A DNA stretch of 34,784 bases from an uncultured Clostridia bacterium (GTDB taxonomy: Bacteria; Bacillota; Clostridia; Oscillospirales; Ruminococcaceae), in NCBI GenBank assembly GCA_945935925.1, contig CAMERU010000005.1:1-34784 (forward strand). The letters run 5' to 3'. Position numbers and translations under genes: made by a program. Of the stretch, positions 17,155 through 26,038 are shown one piece after another. Position 1 is the stretch's first letter. Each line of letters starts with the position of its first letter. The notes beneath the pieces were generated by a model, which was given only the letters and a program-made list of their open reading frames with translations, had not been told where the DNA came from and made no database searches.

Positions 17155-19655
17155 TATTTATCAATATTCATAAGAATAATCCTGATCACCTCGTCCATGA
17201 CAATGGGCTTTGCAAGATGACCGTTCATTCCCGCGTCCAGCGAAGCCTGAACGTCCTCGACGAATGCGTTGGCGGTCATGGCAATTATCGGTATCGTGCG
17301 GGAATCGGGGCGGTCGGGCAGCGTTCTTATATCCGTTGTTGCCTCATAGCCGTTCTTTTTCGGCATCATGATGTCCATGAATATCAGGTCGAACGTGCCG
17401 GGCGGCGCTTCCGAGAACAGCTTTACAGCCTCGTCGCCGTCGTGTGCCCTTGTGACATTGATACCGAGCTCCTCAAGCTGTATGGTCGCTATTTCCGCGT
17501 TGATGTCGTTGTCCTCGGCAAGGAGTATTTTTACGCCGCTGAGATCGGCGCCGGTATTGGGCATAGCCTTTGTTGCAACATGGCTTGCATCGGTCAGTTC
17601 AAGCGGCAGCTCCACAGTGAACACCGTGCCCTCGCCCTTTTTGCTCTTAACGGTTATTGTACCGCCCATGAGGTCAACATAACGCTTGGATATCGCCATA
17701 CCAAGACCCGTTCCCTTATACTGCGTCCTCGCGCCGTTTTCCTCCTGTGTGAACTCTTCAAAGATGTGCTCCGCAAAGTCCTCCGACATACCGACGCCCG
17801 TATCGGATATGGTGTAGGTGACGAAAATGCGGTTCGGCTCGCTGCCGCTGCGATAGCTTGTTTCAAAGGTTATGCTGCCGCCGTCATCGGTGAATTTGAC
17901 GGCGTTGCCGAGAATATTAACCAGCACTTCCCTTATCCTCACCGAATCGGCAAGCACATACGGCGTGTCCGTTTCGCCAATATTTGCGGTAAAGTTTATG
18001 TTGCGGTTGGAAAGGAAGCCCTGAACGATACTGAGCACCATATCGGTTACCTGCGTAATGTTCGCGGGAGTGGGCGAGAACTTTATCCTGCCGCTCTCGA
18101 TACGGCTGATGTCAAGCACGTCGTTTATGAGCGTGAGCAGATGCTCGGAGCTTGTGCTTATCTTTTCAAGGCAGTTTCTCACCTCGGGGTTAGTGTCCTG
18201 CTTTAGCGCTATGCCCGTGAAGCCTATGATAGCGTTCATCGGCGTGCGGATATCATGCGACATATTGTTGAGGAACGTCGTTTTCGCAAGGCTGGCTTTC
18301 TGCGCGGCGTGCACCGCGTTTTCAAGATCCTGATTTATCTTCCTGTCCTCTGTCCTGTCAGACATATCCAGTATGTACTTCTTCGCCCCCTGAATATCGC
18401 TGCAAAAAGCGAATACATGGAACCAACAGACATTGCCGCTCGACCCGTGGACATATTCCCTGTCCCATTCCACCTGACAGCCCGGACGGATATCCGGAAG
18501 AATATCAAGGATACGCGCGTTCTCTTTATTGCGGATAAGATTTTCAAGCGCGTGAGCGTCCTTGTACACCTGTTTTTTGGAAATTCCGAGGAGTTTTTCT
18601 ATATTCGGGCTGACATATTCGACGTCGAAGTTCTGCGCGTCGAGCATAAGGAACACGTCGTTGACGTTCGCAGACAGCGTTGAGAACAGCTCGTCGCGCG
18701 CGATAAGTTCATTGTCCTTCAGTCTGAGCTTCTGCCTGTTACGGCGAATGACAAGCAGCAGCAGGCATACCGCAAGCGCAATGATTATCACCGAAACAAC
18801 TACCATTGTAGACGACTGGAGCTTGTTCATGCTTGCGTTGACAACTTCTGTCGGAGCTACCCCGAGAACCATCCAGTCCTGAAAGTTCGCGGGCTCATAT
18901 ATAAGATAACAGCTCGCGCCGTTTATGTCAAACACTGCCTGACCCGCCCTGCCCTCAAGGAAGTCCCTCTGAATTTCGTCAAGCTTTTCCGCAGACACTC
19001 TGTCAGACTTTTTGAGCAGCGCGAAAAGGTTGTAAATATTGCCGAAATCCTCGCCGCCGTTGTCAACGACTATGCGCCCGTCGGGCAGCACCGCATAGGT
19101 GCCCGCCTTGCCCCCGAAAGCAGAGATCTTCAAAGCGTCCACAAAGTCGGAGTTGTTGTAGGTTATGGCGATAGCCTCATACTCAAAGCCTCGGAAGCTG
19201 CCGTGTGCGGCAGGTACGGCGAAAACCATGATCTCGGGCTGATCCGGCACAACGGAATTAATAACTATGGGCATATGCTCAACAACAAGCTCCTCAAGCC
19301 TGCTTCTGAGGTCAAGGTAGCCCTTCTTTCCCTCGATAGTCATATATTCGCCGTCGCGCGAGATGAAGAAGAAGTCGGTAAAGCTGCTTTCCTCGCGCGC
19401 TGTTTCAACATACGCCGTGATATCCTCCTCGCTTGCCGCCGACTCGATAAACGGAGTCCACATTCGCATACGGCTCCAATTGAAGGATACCATGTTATAC
19501 AGTGCCTGATTTGCCTGATGGAATATCTCAACAAGGTGGGCGGTGCTTTCCTCAAAAATCGTTTTGGAAACAAAGCCGGAATAGGCATATCCCGACACGA
19601 CCACTGCGGCAGCAATGACCGCCGAAAGAAGGCATGAAATGATTCTGTTTCTCAC
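17154..19655 (-). CDS. Hybrid sensor histidine kinase / response regulator (extracellular sensor, PAS, HisKA, HATPase, REC)
   Basis: H-box NNMSHDIRTPMNAIIGFTGIAL, N-box VLVNILGNAVKFTDDGG, G-boxes ISDTGVGMSED / GTGLGMAISKRYVDLMGG, C-terminal receiver ILLAEDNDINAEIA...DLIFMDIMMPKKNGYEATTDIR. Confidence 0.94.
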   Translation of the reverse strand: MRNRIISCLLSAVIAAAVVVSGYAYSGFVSKTIFEESTAHLVEIFHQANQALYNMVSFNWSRMRMWTPFIESAASEEDITAYVETAREESSFTDFFFISRDGEYMTIEGKKGYLDLRSRLEELVVEHMPIVINSVVPDQPEIMVFAVPAAHGSFRGFEYEAIAITYNNSDFVDALKISAFGGKAGTYAVLPDGRIVVDNGGEDFGNIYNLFALLKKSDRVSAEKLDEIQRDFLEGRAGQAVFDINGASCYLIYEPANFQDWMVLGVAPTEVVNASMNKLQSSTMVVVSVIIIALAVCLLLLVIRRNRQKLRLKDNELIARDELFSTLSANVNDVFLMLDAQNFDVEYVSPNIEKLLGISKKQVYKDAHALENLIRNKENARILDILPDIRPGCQVEWDREYVHGSSGNVCWFHVFAFCSDIQGAKKYILDMSDRTEDRKINQDLENAVHAAQKASLAKTTFLNNMSHDIRTPMNAIIGFTGIALKQDTNPEVRNCLEKISTSSEHLLTLINDVLDISRIESGRIKFSPTPANITQVTDMVLSIVQGFLSNRNINFTANIGETDTPYVLADSVRIREVLVNILGNAVKFTDDGGSITFETSYRSGSEPNRIFVTYTISDTGVGMSEDFAEHIFEEFTQEENGARTQYKGTGLGMAISKRYVDLMGGTITVKSKKGEGTVFTVELPLELTDASHVATKAMPNTGADLSGVKILLAEDNDINAEIATIQLEELGINVTRAHDGDEAVKLFSEAPPGTFDLIFMDIMMPKKNGYEATTDIRTLPDRPDSRTIPIIAMTANAFVEDVQASLDAGMNGHLAKPIVMDEVIRIILMNIDK

Positions 19656-19688
19656 GCACCGACCCTCCCTTCTGACAATTTCCCCTTA

Positions 19689-21578
19689 TCAATAGCCGCG
19701 GATAACGGTCACATATTCCGTCGGAGCAAGGAACTGCTGCGTTTCTGCAAGCGCCTCGCAAATGTACTCCTGACTTGTGAAATCGTTCACTATGTAGTCC
19801 TCCCGCTTGGTCTTGATGTCCTCGGGCATGGGACAGCCGCAGAATGTCGGGTGTTCAAGATAGGTATCCGCGCCGACAAGCAAGACATTATAAACCGCGT
19901 CGTCGTCAAGCGGCTGACCGTTCACGGTAATATCGCCGAGAGAGAACTTTCCGCGCTCCGTTTCGGTTACGGTGTATTCAAGGCCGCTCGTCACGGGCAT
20001 CTGGTTGCGGTGGTGTATAGGGTTGGCGCCGTCCTCCTTTACGTTAACGAGCCAATCCATGATACGGCGAACCTCCGCGCCTGTGTACTCGCCTCGGTAG
20101 AGCGCGTTTCTGAATGTCATTATCCACTTGACCTGCTGAACGGTGTACTCGCCCGCAAATATCGGCGAGCTCGCAACGCTCGCATATCCTATCGCGATAT
20201 CATCGTTGTTCTTGATGCGCAGCGTGTTCATCAGAGAGGAAGCCGCAGGGCTGCCGTGAACGCCGAAATCGTTGGAATAAGCCGTGTTCTGCGTGAACAG
20301 CACCTCCTCCGCCTCGGGGTTCTTGTAATCGGTTATCTGTGCGTTGAACGCCTCGTAAGCGCTCTTGGCGTCATACTCGCCCGTCATCATCTTGTGAGCG
20401 ACGTCCTGCGAAATACTGAACACCTCAGTGGAGGCAAGGCGCATATACAGGTGGTTGCTGCTTATGCAGTCCTGAACATAGTCAAGCGCGGGCGAGGGGG
20501 TTATCTTAACCTCCTTGTTGTAGGAGAGGACAGATGTTCCCGCGGCAACGTGCTTCTGACCCTCGTCGCTGAAAAGCGCCATAAGCACCTCGTTCACTGC
20601 CGCAATTTTAGCCTCGTCGCCCTCAAAGCCGTTTGACACCGCAACCTGACACATGGGGTATGTAAGCACCCAGTTATCCTCGGCAGTTTCGCCGAAATAG
20701 GGCAGGATAACGCAGTTCATGTCACGTTCAGCCTTGATACTGTCGCAGAGAGCCGCCGTGTTTCTTATCATAGCGGTCTTACCCGCATAGAAAGGCTCCA
20801 TTGTCTCTCTGAACTGAAGCTCCTCGTCGCCCGGTTCAAAGCGGACGTCCTTTAAGAACTGCTCATACTTATCAAAAACAACAGGCCACACCTTGTCGTC
20901 AAGACCGACCCGATCGCCCGACCTTTCGCTCTCGTACTCCATGCGCCACTTTGTCCCCTCAAGGCTCATAAGCTCGGGGACAGCGCAGCCCTGCATGGTT
21001 TCAAGGCAGGTGTAGTCGTAGTACCAGTCAGCCTGAAAGCCCTTGATCCCCAGCTCCTCAAAGGCGTCGATCGCCGCCACAAACTCGGAATAATTCGTGG
21101 GCAGGGGGATATTGTGCTCGTCGAAAAGGTCTTTGTTCGCCACGATACAGTCGACCTCGGCGCACATGGGCAGCCAGCGTATCGCGCCGCTTTCCTCGCG
21201 GTTGATCTCAAGATAGCTGCTGTAAAACGTTCCCGCTACCTCGGTCTTGCTGAGATCCATCAGATTGTCGGCAAGCGGCGCAGCGTCATTCAGCGAGAAT
21301 CGGCGGCAGGTTATGATGTCGGGCATTTCCTCGCCTCTTGCGATAAGATCCTTGTAATATTCCATGGTGTTATAGCTCTGCACAAAGGTGAAATCAATGT
21401 CGGGGAACTTCTCCTCCAGCCACGGGGTAAGCTCCTTGAACAAGGATCTGTCCCACATATACATACTTATGGATATTCTCCCGTCATTGCCGTTCTGCGC
21501 GGTGCCCGAGCAGCCTGTAAGCATTGAAGCGGACATTACACCCGCAAGCAGCAGGGATACGAATTTCTTTAATTTCAT
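19689..21578 (-). CDS. Extracellular solute-binding lipoprotein with a C-terminal 5'-nucleotidase C-terminal-like domain
   Basis: Lipobox LLAGVMSASMLTGCSG; SBP-like ISMYMWDRSLFKELTPWLEEKFPDIDFTFVQSYNTMEYYKDLIARGEEMPDIITC. C-terminal MPVTSGLEYTVTETERGKFSLGDITVNGQPLDDDAVYNVLLVGADTYL resembles 5_nucleotid_C. SD AAAGGAAAA upstream of the ATG at 21578. Confidence 0.85.
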   Translation of the reverse strand: MKLKKFVSLLLAGVMSASMLTGCSGTAQNGNDGRISISMYMWDRSLFKELTPWLEEKFPDIDFTFVQSYNTMEYYKDLIARGEEMPDIITCRRFSLNDAAPLADNLMDLSKTEVAGTFYSSYLEINREESGAIRWLPMCAEVDCIVANKDLFDEHNIPLPTNYSEFVAAIDAFEELGIKGFQADWYYDYTCLETMQGCAVPELMSLEGTKWRMEYESERSGDRVGLDDKVWPVVFDKYEQFLKDVRFEPGDEELQFRETMEPFYAGKTAMIRNTAALCDSIKAERDMNCVILPYFGETAEDNWVLTYPMCQVAVSNGFEGDEAKIAAVNEVLMALFSDEGQKHVAAGTSVLSYNKEVKITPSPALDYVQDCISSNHLYMRLASTEVFSISQDVAHKMMTGEYDAKSAYEAFNAQITDYKNPEAEEVLFTQNTAYSNDFGVHGSPAASSLMNTLRIKNNDDIAIGYASVASSPIFAGEYTVQQVKWIMTFRNALYRGEYTGAEVRRIMDWLVNVKEDGANPIHHRNQMPVTSGLEYTVTETERGKFSLGDITVNGQPLDDDAVYNVLLVGADTYLEHPTFCGCPMPEDIKTKREDYIVNDFTSQEYICEALAETQQFLAPTEYVTVIRGY

Positions 21579-21739
21579 AAGATGTTTTCCTTTTTTCAAA
21601 TCAACGTATTTCGGGCGGTTATGCCACTTTTTGAATAATCACTGAATTATAACATGAAAAACGACAAAAAGCAATAAATATTTCGTTAAGAAATATAAAG
21701 GAAACGCCTGTAATATGCGGCGGTTAACCGCCGAAAAAA

Positions 21740-21764
21740 GCGCGCCAACGTTCCGCAGGCGCGC
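21740..21764 (-). terminator. Rho-independent terminator after GH43
   Basis: Reverse strand GCGCGCCtgcggaacgttGGCGCGC followed by TTTTTT. Confidence 0.8.
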
Positions 21765-21784
21765 CATATTTTTCAATTATTTGC

Positions 21785-23296
21785 CTATTTTGCAGCGACC
21801 TGCCACGCGTCAAGCTCCGCGCCGTCCGACAGGACGAAATAAACGTCGTTCACGCCTCTCGCTGTCGTGCTGAACCTGTTATAAACCGTCGTCCATTCGT
21901 CGCAGTCAAACTCGATATAGGTGTAAGCGCCGTTTTCCGAATCCCCTACATACACCTCTATTCTTCCCTTGCCGCGGACGTCCGCCGCGAAATAATCCGC
22001 GCCGCCGCCGAAGTCCGCCCCGCGGACATATGTCCACGCGGAGCTTCCGTCGCCGTTCCCGCCCGATATCCACATATTGCCGCCGTCCGAATAGTAGGAA
22101 ATGTTGGAGCAGGCGGCGATCGTTTCCGCCGCAACGGGCCCGAACGGGTCAAGGCTCTTTATCTGCTCAACGCCCTGTTTGGTTGCGGTGACCTTTTCAA
22201 TGGTGACGGTGCTCTCGTCTACCTGCGCCTCGTTCACGCAAAGGCTCCTGAAACCGCCGCTCGTCCCCAGTGCTTTCTGCGGAAAAAGCGAGTGGTAAAA
22301 CAGATAATACCTGCCGCCGTATTTCTGCAAATGGGTGTGATTGTTGCTGTACTCCATGCCCTGCTCGCCGGGGTTTTTGAAGTAATAGTCGCGGTAGACC
22401 CAGCTGTCGGGGTCAAGCGGCGTTTTCGTCGTCATGTAGGACATACTGCATGAGGGCGGCGGGATAACGCCATCAATGTCCCAGCCCGTGATGTGGCTGT
22501 CCCAGTCGTTGTTGTGGGTGTAAACGTAGGTTCCGTTGATGTAATTCAGCTCGCTCGCCTCGAAATGAAAGCGCGACGGTATCTTAACGATATCGCTGTC
22601 AAGGCTGAGCATATCACTGCCCAGTCTTACTATCCGAGATCCATCGGTGCCGCCGCCGAACGTCAGCCAGCCCGTCCCGTTGTCGTCAATGCACGCTCCC
22701 GGGTCGAACGGCGACTCGCAGCCGTTGAGCCCCGGAGTGTTCCCATCGATAAGCGACTGCCCCAGCGGATCGCTCCACGGTCCCGTGGGCGAGGTCGCGG
22801 TGATAACGCCCGTTCCCCAGCCGCTGTTTGAGAAGTAAAGGTAGAAATGGGTCAGCCCGTCCTCCTCTACCCGCGATACTATCGACGGCGCCCAGGAAGC
22901 GAATATCCACGGGCAGATCTCGCCGACTTCAATGCGCCCGTGATAGGTGTAGTTCACCATATCGTCAGTCGAAAGCATGACAAATGATTTAATGCGCTCA
23001 TAGGTGTTCTTCCCGCCGGCACCGACAGCCTCAAACTGCTGCTGATCGCAGGTGCCGTAAATATACAGCCTGCCGTCATATTCCACCGCCGTCGGGTCTG
23101 CGCAGAATATGTTTGAAATCAGCGGGTTGGAGTCAAGCGGGTATTTTGAAACGGTTTCGTTTATAGGCGCCATTGTCAGCTCTTCCTTTAGCGACAGCAC
23201 TGCATTACCGCCAAGCGAAAATTCGGGCGGCGCTGTGCTGCAGGAGCATAACATCAAGGAAGAAAGCAGCAATGCGACAATTGATAATTTTTTCAA
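21785..23296 (-). CDS. Glycoside hydrolase family 43-like lipoprotein
   Basis: Lipobox SLMLCSCS; NPLISNIFCADPTAVEYDGRLYIYGTCD (catalytic-Asp region), WAPSIVSRVEEDGLTHFYLYFSNSGWGTGVITATSPTGPWSDPLG, FDPGACIDDNGTGWLTFGGG; C-terminal ~130 aa is CBM-like. Confidence 0.85.
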   Translation of the reverse strand: MKKLSIVALLLSSLMLCSCSTAPPEFSLGGNAVLSLKEELTMAPINETVSKYPLDSNPLISNIFCADPTAVEYDGRLYIYGTCDQQQFEAVGAGGKNTYERIKSFVMLSTDDMVNYTYHGRIEVGEICPWIFASWAPSIVSRVEEDGLTHFYLYFSNSGWGTGVITATSPTGPWSDPLGQSLIDGNTPGLNGCESPFDPGACIDDNGTGWLTFGGGTDGSRIVRLGSDMLSLDSDIVKIPSRFHFEASELNYINGTYVYTHNNDWDSHITGWDIDGVIPPPSCSMSYMTTKTPLDPDSWVYRDYYFKNPGEQGMEYSNNHTHLQKYGGRYYLFYHSLFPQKALGTSGGFRSLCVNEAQVDESTVTIEKVTATKQGVEQIKSLDPFGPVAAETIAACSNISYYSDGGNMWISGGNGDGSSAWTYVRGADFGGGADYFAADVRGKGRIEVYVGDSENGAYTYIEFDCDEWTTVYNRFSTTARGVNDVYFVLSDGAELDAWQVAAK

Positions 23297-23436
23297 ATCT
23301 GTTCACCTTTCCTAAACAATGTATTTTCACTTTAATTATAGCCAATAACGCCCGAGCATTCGATAACCGTTTCGGTAAATTAAGGTCAGTTTTTCGGCGG
23401 CGCAATATGCGGGCGGAAATAAAACTGCCGCAGCTT

Positions 23437-23787
23437 TCATGAATATCTCTTTATGCAGCCGATCATTTTCTCCTGAACGGGCAGTATTCCGACCAGCAGC
23501 TCTCGCGCCTCGGCGGGCTTGTACGCTCTCAAAAGATTAACTATCTCGGTGTAAGCCGTATAAAGCGGCGTGAGCGATAGGTTTCCGACAATGCCCTTTA
23601 TGGTGTGCGCGTTGCTGAGTGCCGTCTTGATATCGCCTGCGTCGAGGAAACTCAACACCTCAAGCTTTGCAACATTCGCGGGCGCCTTTTTCAGCAGCCT
23701 CTCATAAAGCTCTTGATTGTTCATGCACCTTTCAAGTCCCTCGTCTGTATTTGCTCCCAGTTCCTTTAATTCGGTCATAAGATCCAA
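23437..23787 (-). CDS. Stand-alone Hpt phosphotransfer protein
   Basis: 116 aa with the Hpt motif AHTIKGIVGNLSLTPLYTAYTEIVNLLRA. Confidence 0.85.
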   Translation of the reverse strand: MDLMTELKELGANTDEGLERCMNNQELYERLLKKAPANVAKLEVLSFLDAGDIKTALSNAHTIKGIVGNLSLTPLYTAYTEIVNLLRAYKPAEARELLVGILPVQEKMIGCIKRYS

Positions 23788-24067
23788 TGTCGGTCCTCCT
23801 TGTAAATGTTAAAAAGCGCCGGACGGCTCCGAAGCAGCATTGCAGCCGCAACAGGTTCCATCTTGTAATTAACCAAATTAATTATATCATAAATGATCCG
23901 CAAAATCAATATATTTTATGAAAATATGTCAAAAATGCCGGAACGACAACGCTCTTCAGTACCGCCGCAGCGGCGGGCGCGTTCGGAACTCTGTCGTTAT
24001 TGAGATCTACGGGCAGGCACTGAACTCACAGAGCATCTGACACAGCCGCCCTTACGGTCACGTTGTT

Positions 24068-24118
24068 GAGAAGCGCATTGCCGATTTTCTCTGTTCAAGC
24101 CGCTTTTCAGAGGTGCCC
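24068..24118 (-). repeat. Partial copy of the dispersed element found at 28774-29005
   Basis: Reverse strand GGGCACCTCTGAAAAGCGGCTTGAACAGAGAAAATCGGCAATGCG aligns with GGTCACCTCTAAAAACCGGCTTGAACAGAGGAAACCGGCAGGGAAC at 28774. Confidence 0.65.
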
Positions 24119-24145
24119 ACAAGCGAAAATGTCTCAAAAACGGCA

Positions 24146-24173
24146 TTGCAAAATTCGCTGATCATGCTATAAT
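24146..24173 (+). promoter_or_regulatory. Sigma-A-type promoter for the Sel1-like gene
   Basis: TTGCAA-N16-TATAAT with extended -10 TGC, upstream of SD AAGGAGGAG. Confidence 0.6.
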
Positions 24174-24198
24174 ATATCTCAATAAGGAGGAGTTGTGT

Positions 24199-25077
24199 AT
24201 GAATATATCGGAAGCAAAAAAATAGGTCGATAACTATAACAGAGGGGAAGCTCATACCGAGCAGGAGGATTTGATCTATCTCGAGGCGCTGCGGTATTTG
24301 TTTGACGAAACCCACGAACCGGCATACATCGCCGAAACGGGCTTTTATTACTATGAAAGCCGCCGCTTTGAGCTTGCGCTGAAATACTACGAAATGGCGG
24401 CGGAGCTTGGCGAAAAATCGGTGTACCCGGGGCTGGGATATATATGGTACTACGGAAGAACGGGTAAATGCGACTACGAAAAAGCATTCCGATGGTTTAC
24501 CCTTGCCGCCGAAAACGGCGACATTCAGTCGGAATACAAGCTTGCCGATATGTATAAAAACGGCTACGGCGTTGAGAAGGATTCCGAAAAATACAAGGAG
24601 ATCATCGAGAGCCTTTACCCGAAAGTCAGAAATGCGCGTTATCTGCATGAGCCGCTCCCCGAGATAGCGACAAGGCTCGCAAGGATACGCAAAAAGCAGG
24701 GCAGGATCAATGACGCCGTGTCGCTTTATTTGCAGGCAAGGGATTTTCTCGCGCAGAGAATAAAGTACAGCCCGTTTTTCGGAAACCTGAACATCATGAT
24801 GTGGCTTATCGACGACCTTTACAGTCTTATAGAATTTGATGAGGATAATATGGATCTGTTCGACCTGTATTGGCTGCTCAAAGCCCCGAACAAGGCGTCG
24901 TTTTATTACGAGGAAGAGCTCCAAACGGTTGAAAGCTCCGAATCGGAGGGAGATATCGCTGTTTGCTTTAACGGAAAGTGGTTCAGAAACCGCGGGGAAT
25001 TTTTTGAAAAGGCAGAGATCGGCGGAATGCTGCGGACCACGATACAAAATGAACTTTACGGGTTCAGGGTGGAGTGA
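24199..25077 (+). pseudogene. Sel1/TPR-like repeat protein with in-frame TAG at codon 9
   Basis: ATG AAT ATA TCG GAA GCA AAA AAA TAG GTC GAT AAC TAT AAC AGA GGG..., then an uninterrupted frame containing LALKYYEMAAELGEKSVYPGLGYIWYYGRTGKCDYEKAFRWFTLAAENGDIQSEYKLADMYKNGYG. A good SD precedes the ATG at 24199. Confidence 0.7.
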
Positions 25078-25115
25078 AAATATGGAGATCGTCAGATTGT
25101 TCTTGTCAAGCAAAA

Positions 25116-25606
25116 TTGTAACACTTTCCCACAAAATCAATCCATCCGTTTCTGCCAGGGTGTAAGACCGTTATTGAACGAATGAGGTCTGACGGAATTA
25201 TACCATAGCAGTACGTGATCATCACCGTCTGAGAAGCCATATGAGTCCCATCGACTCTTTGTTTTCGTCGAGAAATCGATCTCCTTCGTGAAGAATGCCG
25301 CTGCTTTTTTTAGGAATTCGTTTTACTTCCTCATTTCTTCAAGCTCCTTTCGGAGTTTGAGGTCTTCCTTCATGAGGTCGTATTCTTCCTTTGCAGCGGG
25401 ATCCTTTGAGCATTCTTCGCGATACATTTTCAGCCAGTACCCGATCCCGTTCTCGGAAACATGGTACTCCTCCGACAGACTTCTTATCGTCCGTCCTTAT
25501 TCCAAGTGCATCCGCACTATCCTCTTCTTGAATTCTTCGTCGTAACTTGCCATTGCTTTCCCATCCTTTGTTTATTATATCACTTTTTTTGGGGTGGGTG
25601 TTACAA
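25116..25606 (-). mobile_element. IS3-family insertion sequence remnant (internally deleted, two nonsense codons)
   Basis: Terminal inverted repeats TTGTAACAC (25116-25124) / GTGTTACAA (25598-25606). Reverse strand encodes MASYDEEFKKRIVRMHLE*GRTIRSLSEEYHVSENGIGYWLKMYREECSKDPAAKEEYDLMKEDLKLRKELEEMRK*NEFLKKAAAFFTKEID fused to NSVRPHSFNNGLTPWQKRMD*. Confidence 0.82.
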
Positions 25607-25697
25607 CTTTATTATAGCACATCGCCATGCCACATAAAAGAAAGCTACAAAAAGCGTGTCCAACGCCAAAATAAAACTATCAATAAAATGAAAAAAT

Positions 25698-25729
25698 GCC
25701 CAAAAGCCCTTTCACAAAGGCTTTTAGGC
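25698..25729 (-). terminator. Rho-independent terminator downstream of tRNA-Leu (distal of two)
   Basis: Reverse strand GCCTAAAAGCCTTTGTGAAAGGGCTTTTGGGC then ATTTTTTC. Confidence 0.75.
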
Positions 25730-25740
25730 AAAAAAGAAAA

Positions 25741-25783
25741 AGCACGGTAGTTTCAGATACCATTGTATCAAAATTACCGTGCT
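25741..25783 (-). terminator. Long hairpin / rho-independent terminator downstream of tRNA-Leu (proximal of two)
   Basis: Reverse strand AGCACGGTAATTTTGATACaatgGTATCTGAAACTACCGTGCT followed by TTTTCTTTTTT. Confidence 0.75.
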
Positions 25784-25882
25784 TATTTGTCTATGGTATA
25801 TGAAATAGATTTTTTATCGCGGGAGAAAACCTAAAAAACAGAAGCGCCTCAACGCGCGAAAATGCGTGTCGAGGCACTCGAC

Positions 25883-25965
25883 TGGTGCGCCTGACAGGAC
25901 TTGAACCTGCACGCTTTCGCATTGGAACCTAAATCCAACGTGTCTGCCAATTCCACCACAGGCGC
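25883..25965 (-). tRNA. tRNA-Leu (anticodon UAG), CCA encoded
   Basis: Reverse strand GCGCCTGTGGTGGAATTGGCAGACACGTTGGATTTAGGTTCCAATGCGAAAGCGTGCAGGTTCAAGTCCTGTCAGGCGCACCA: acceptor GCGCCTG/CAGGCGC, anticodon stem TTGGA/TCCAA with loop TTTAGGT, long variable arm, TPsiC GTTCAAGTC. Confidence 0.96.
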
Positions 25966-25978
25966 TCGCTTGATTATC

Positions 25979-26008
25979 ATTATAGCACAACTCATATGCT
26001 TTTGTCAA
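25979..26008 (-). promoter_or_regulatory. Sigma-A promoter for tRNA-Leu
   Basis: Reverse strand TTGACA-N18-TATAAT immediately upstream of the tRNA. Confidence 0.8.
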
Positions 26009-26038
26009 GCGGGCGCTTTATCGTATTTTGCGGCGCGG

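Noticed and set aside
17217-18206. 329-aa plus-strand ORF inside the hybrid kinase
   Set aside because: Antisense shadow ORF; kinase motifs are unambiguous on the minus strand.
771-24225. Idea that TAG is recoded as a sense codon (two in-frame TAGs at 933-935 and 24223-24225)
   Set aside because: TAG is used as a normal stop in the window (for example GATGAATAG ending the DUF5131-like gene at 10449), and one of the two loci has several other lesions.
24058-25140. 360-aa minus-strand ORF antisense to the Sel1-like gene
   Set aside because: The plus strand shows a recognisable Sel1-like protein with promoter and SD; the antisense product matches no family and spans unrelated flanks.
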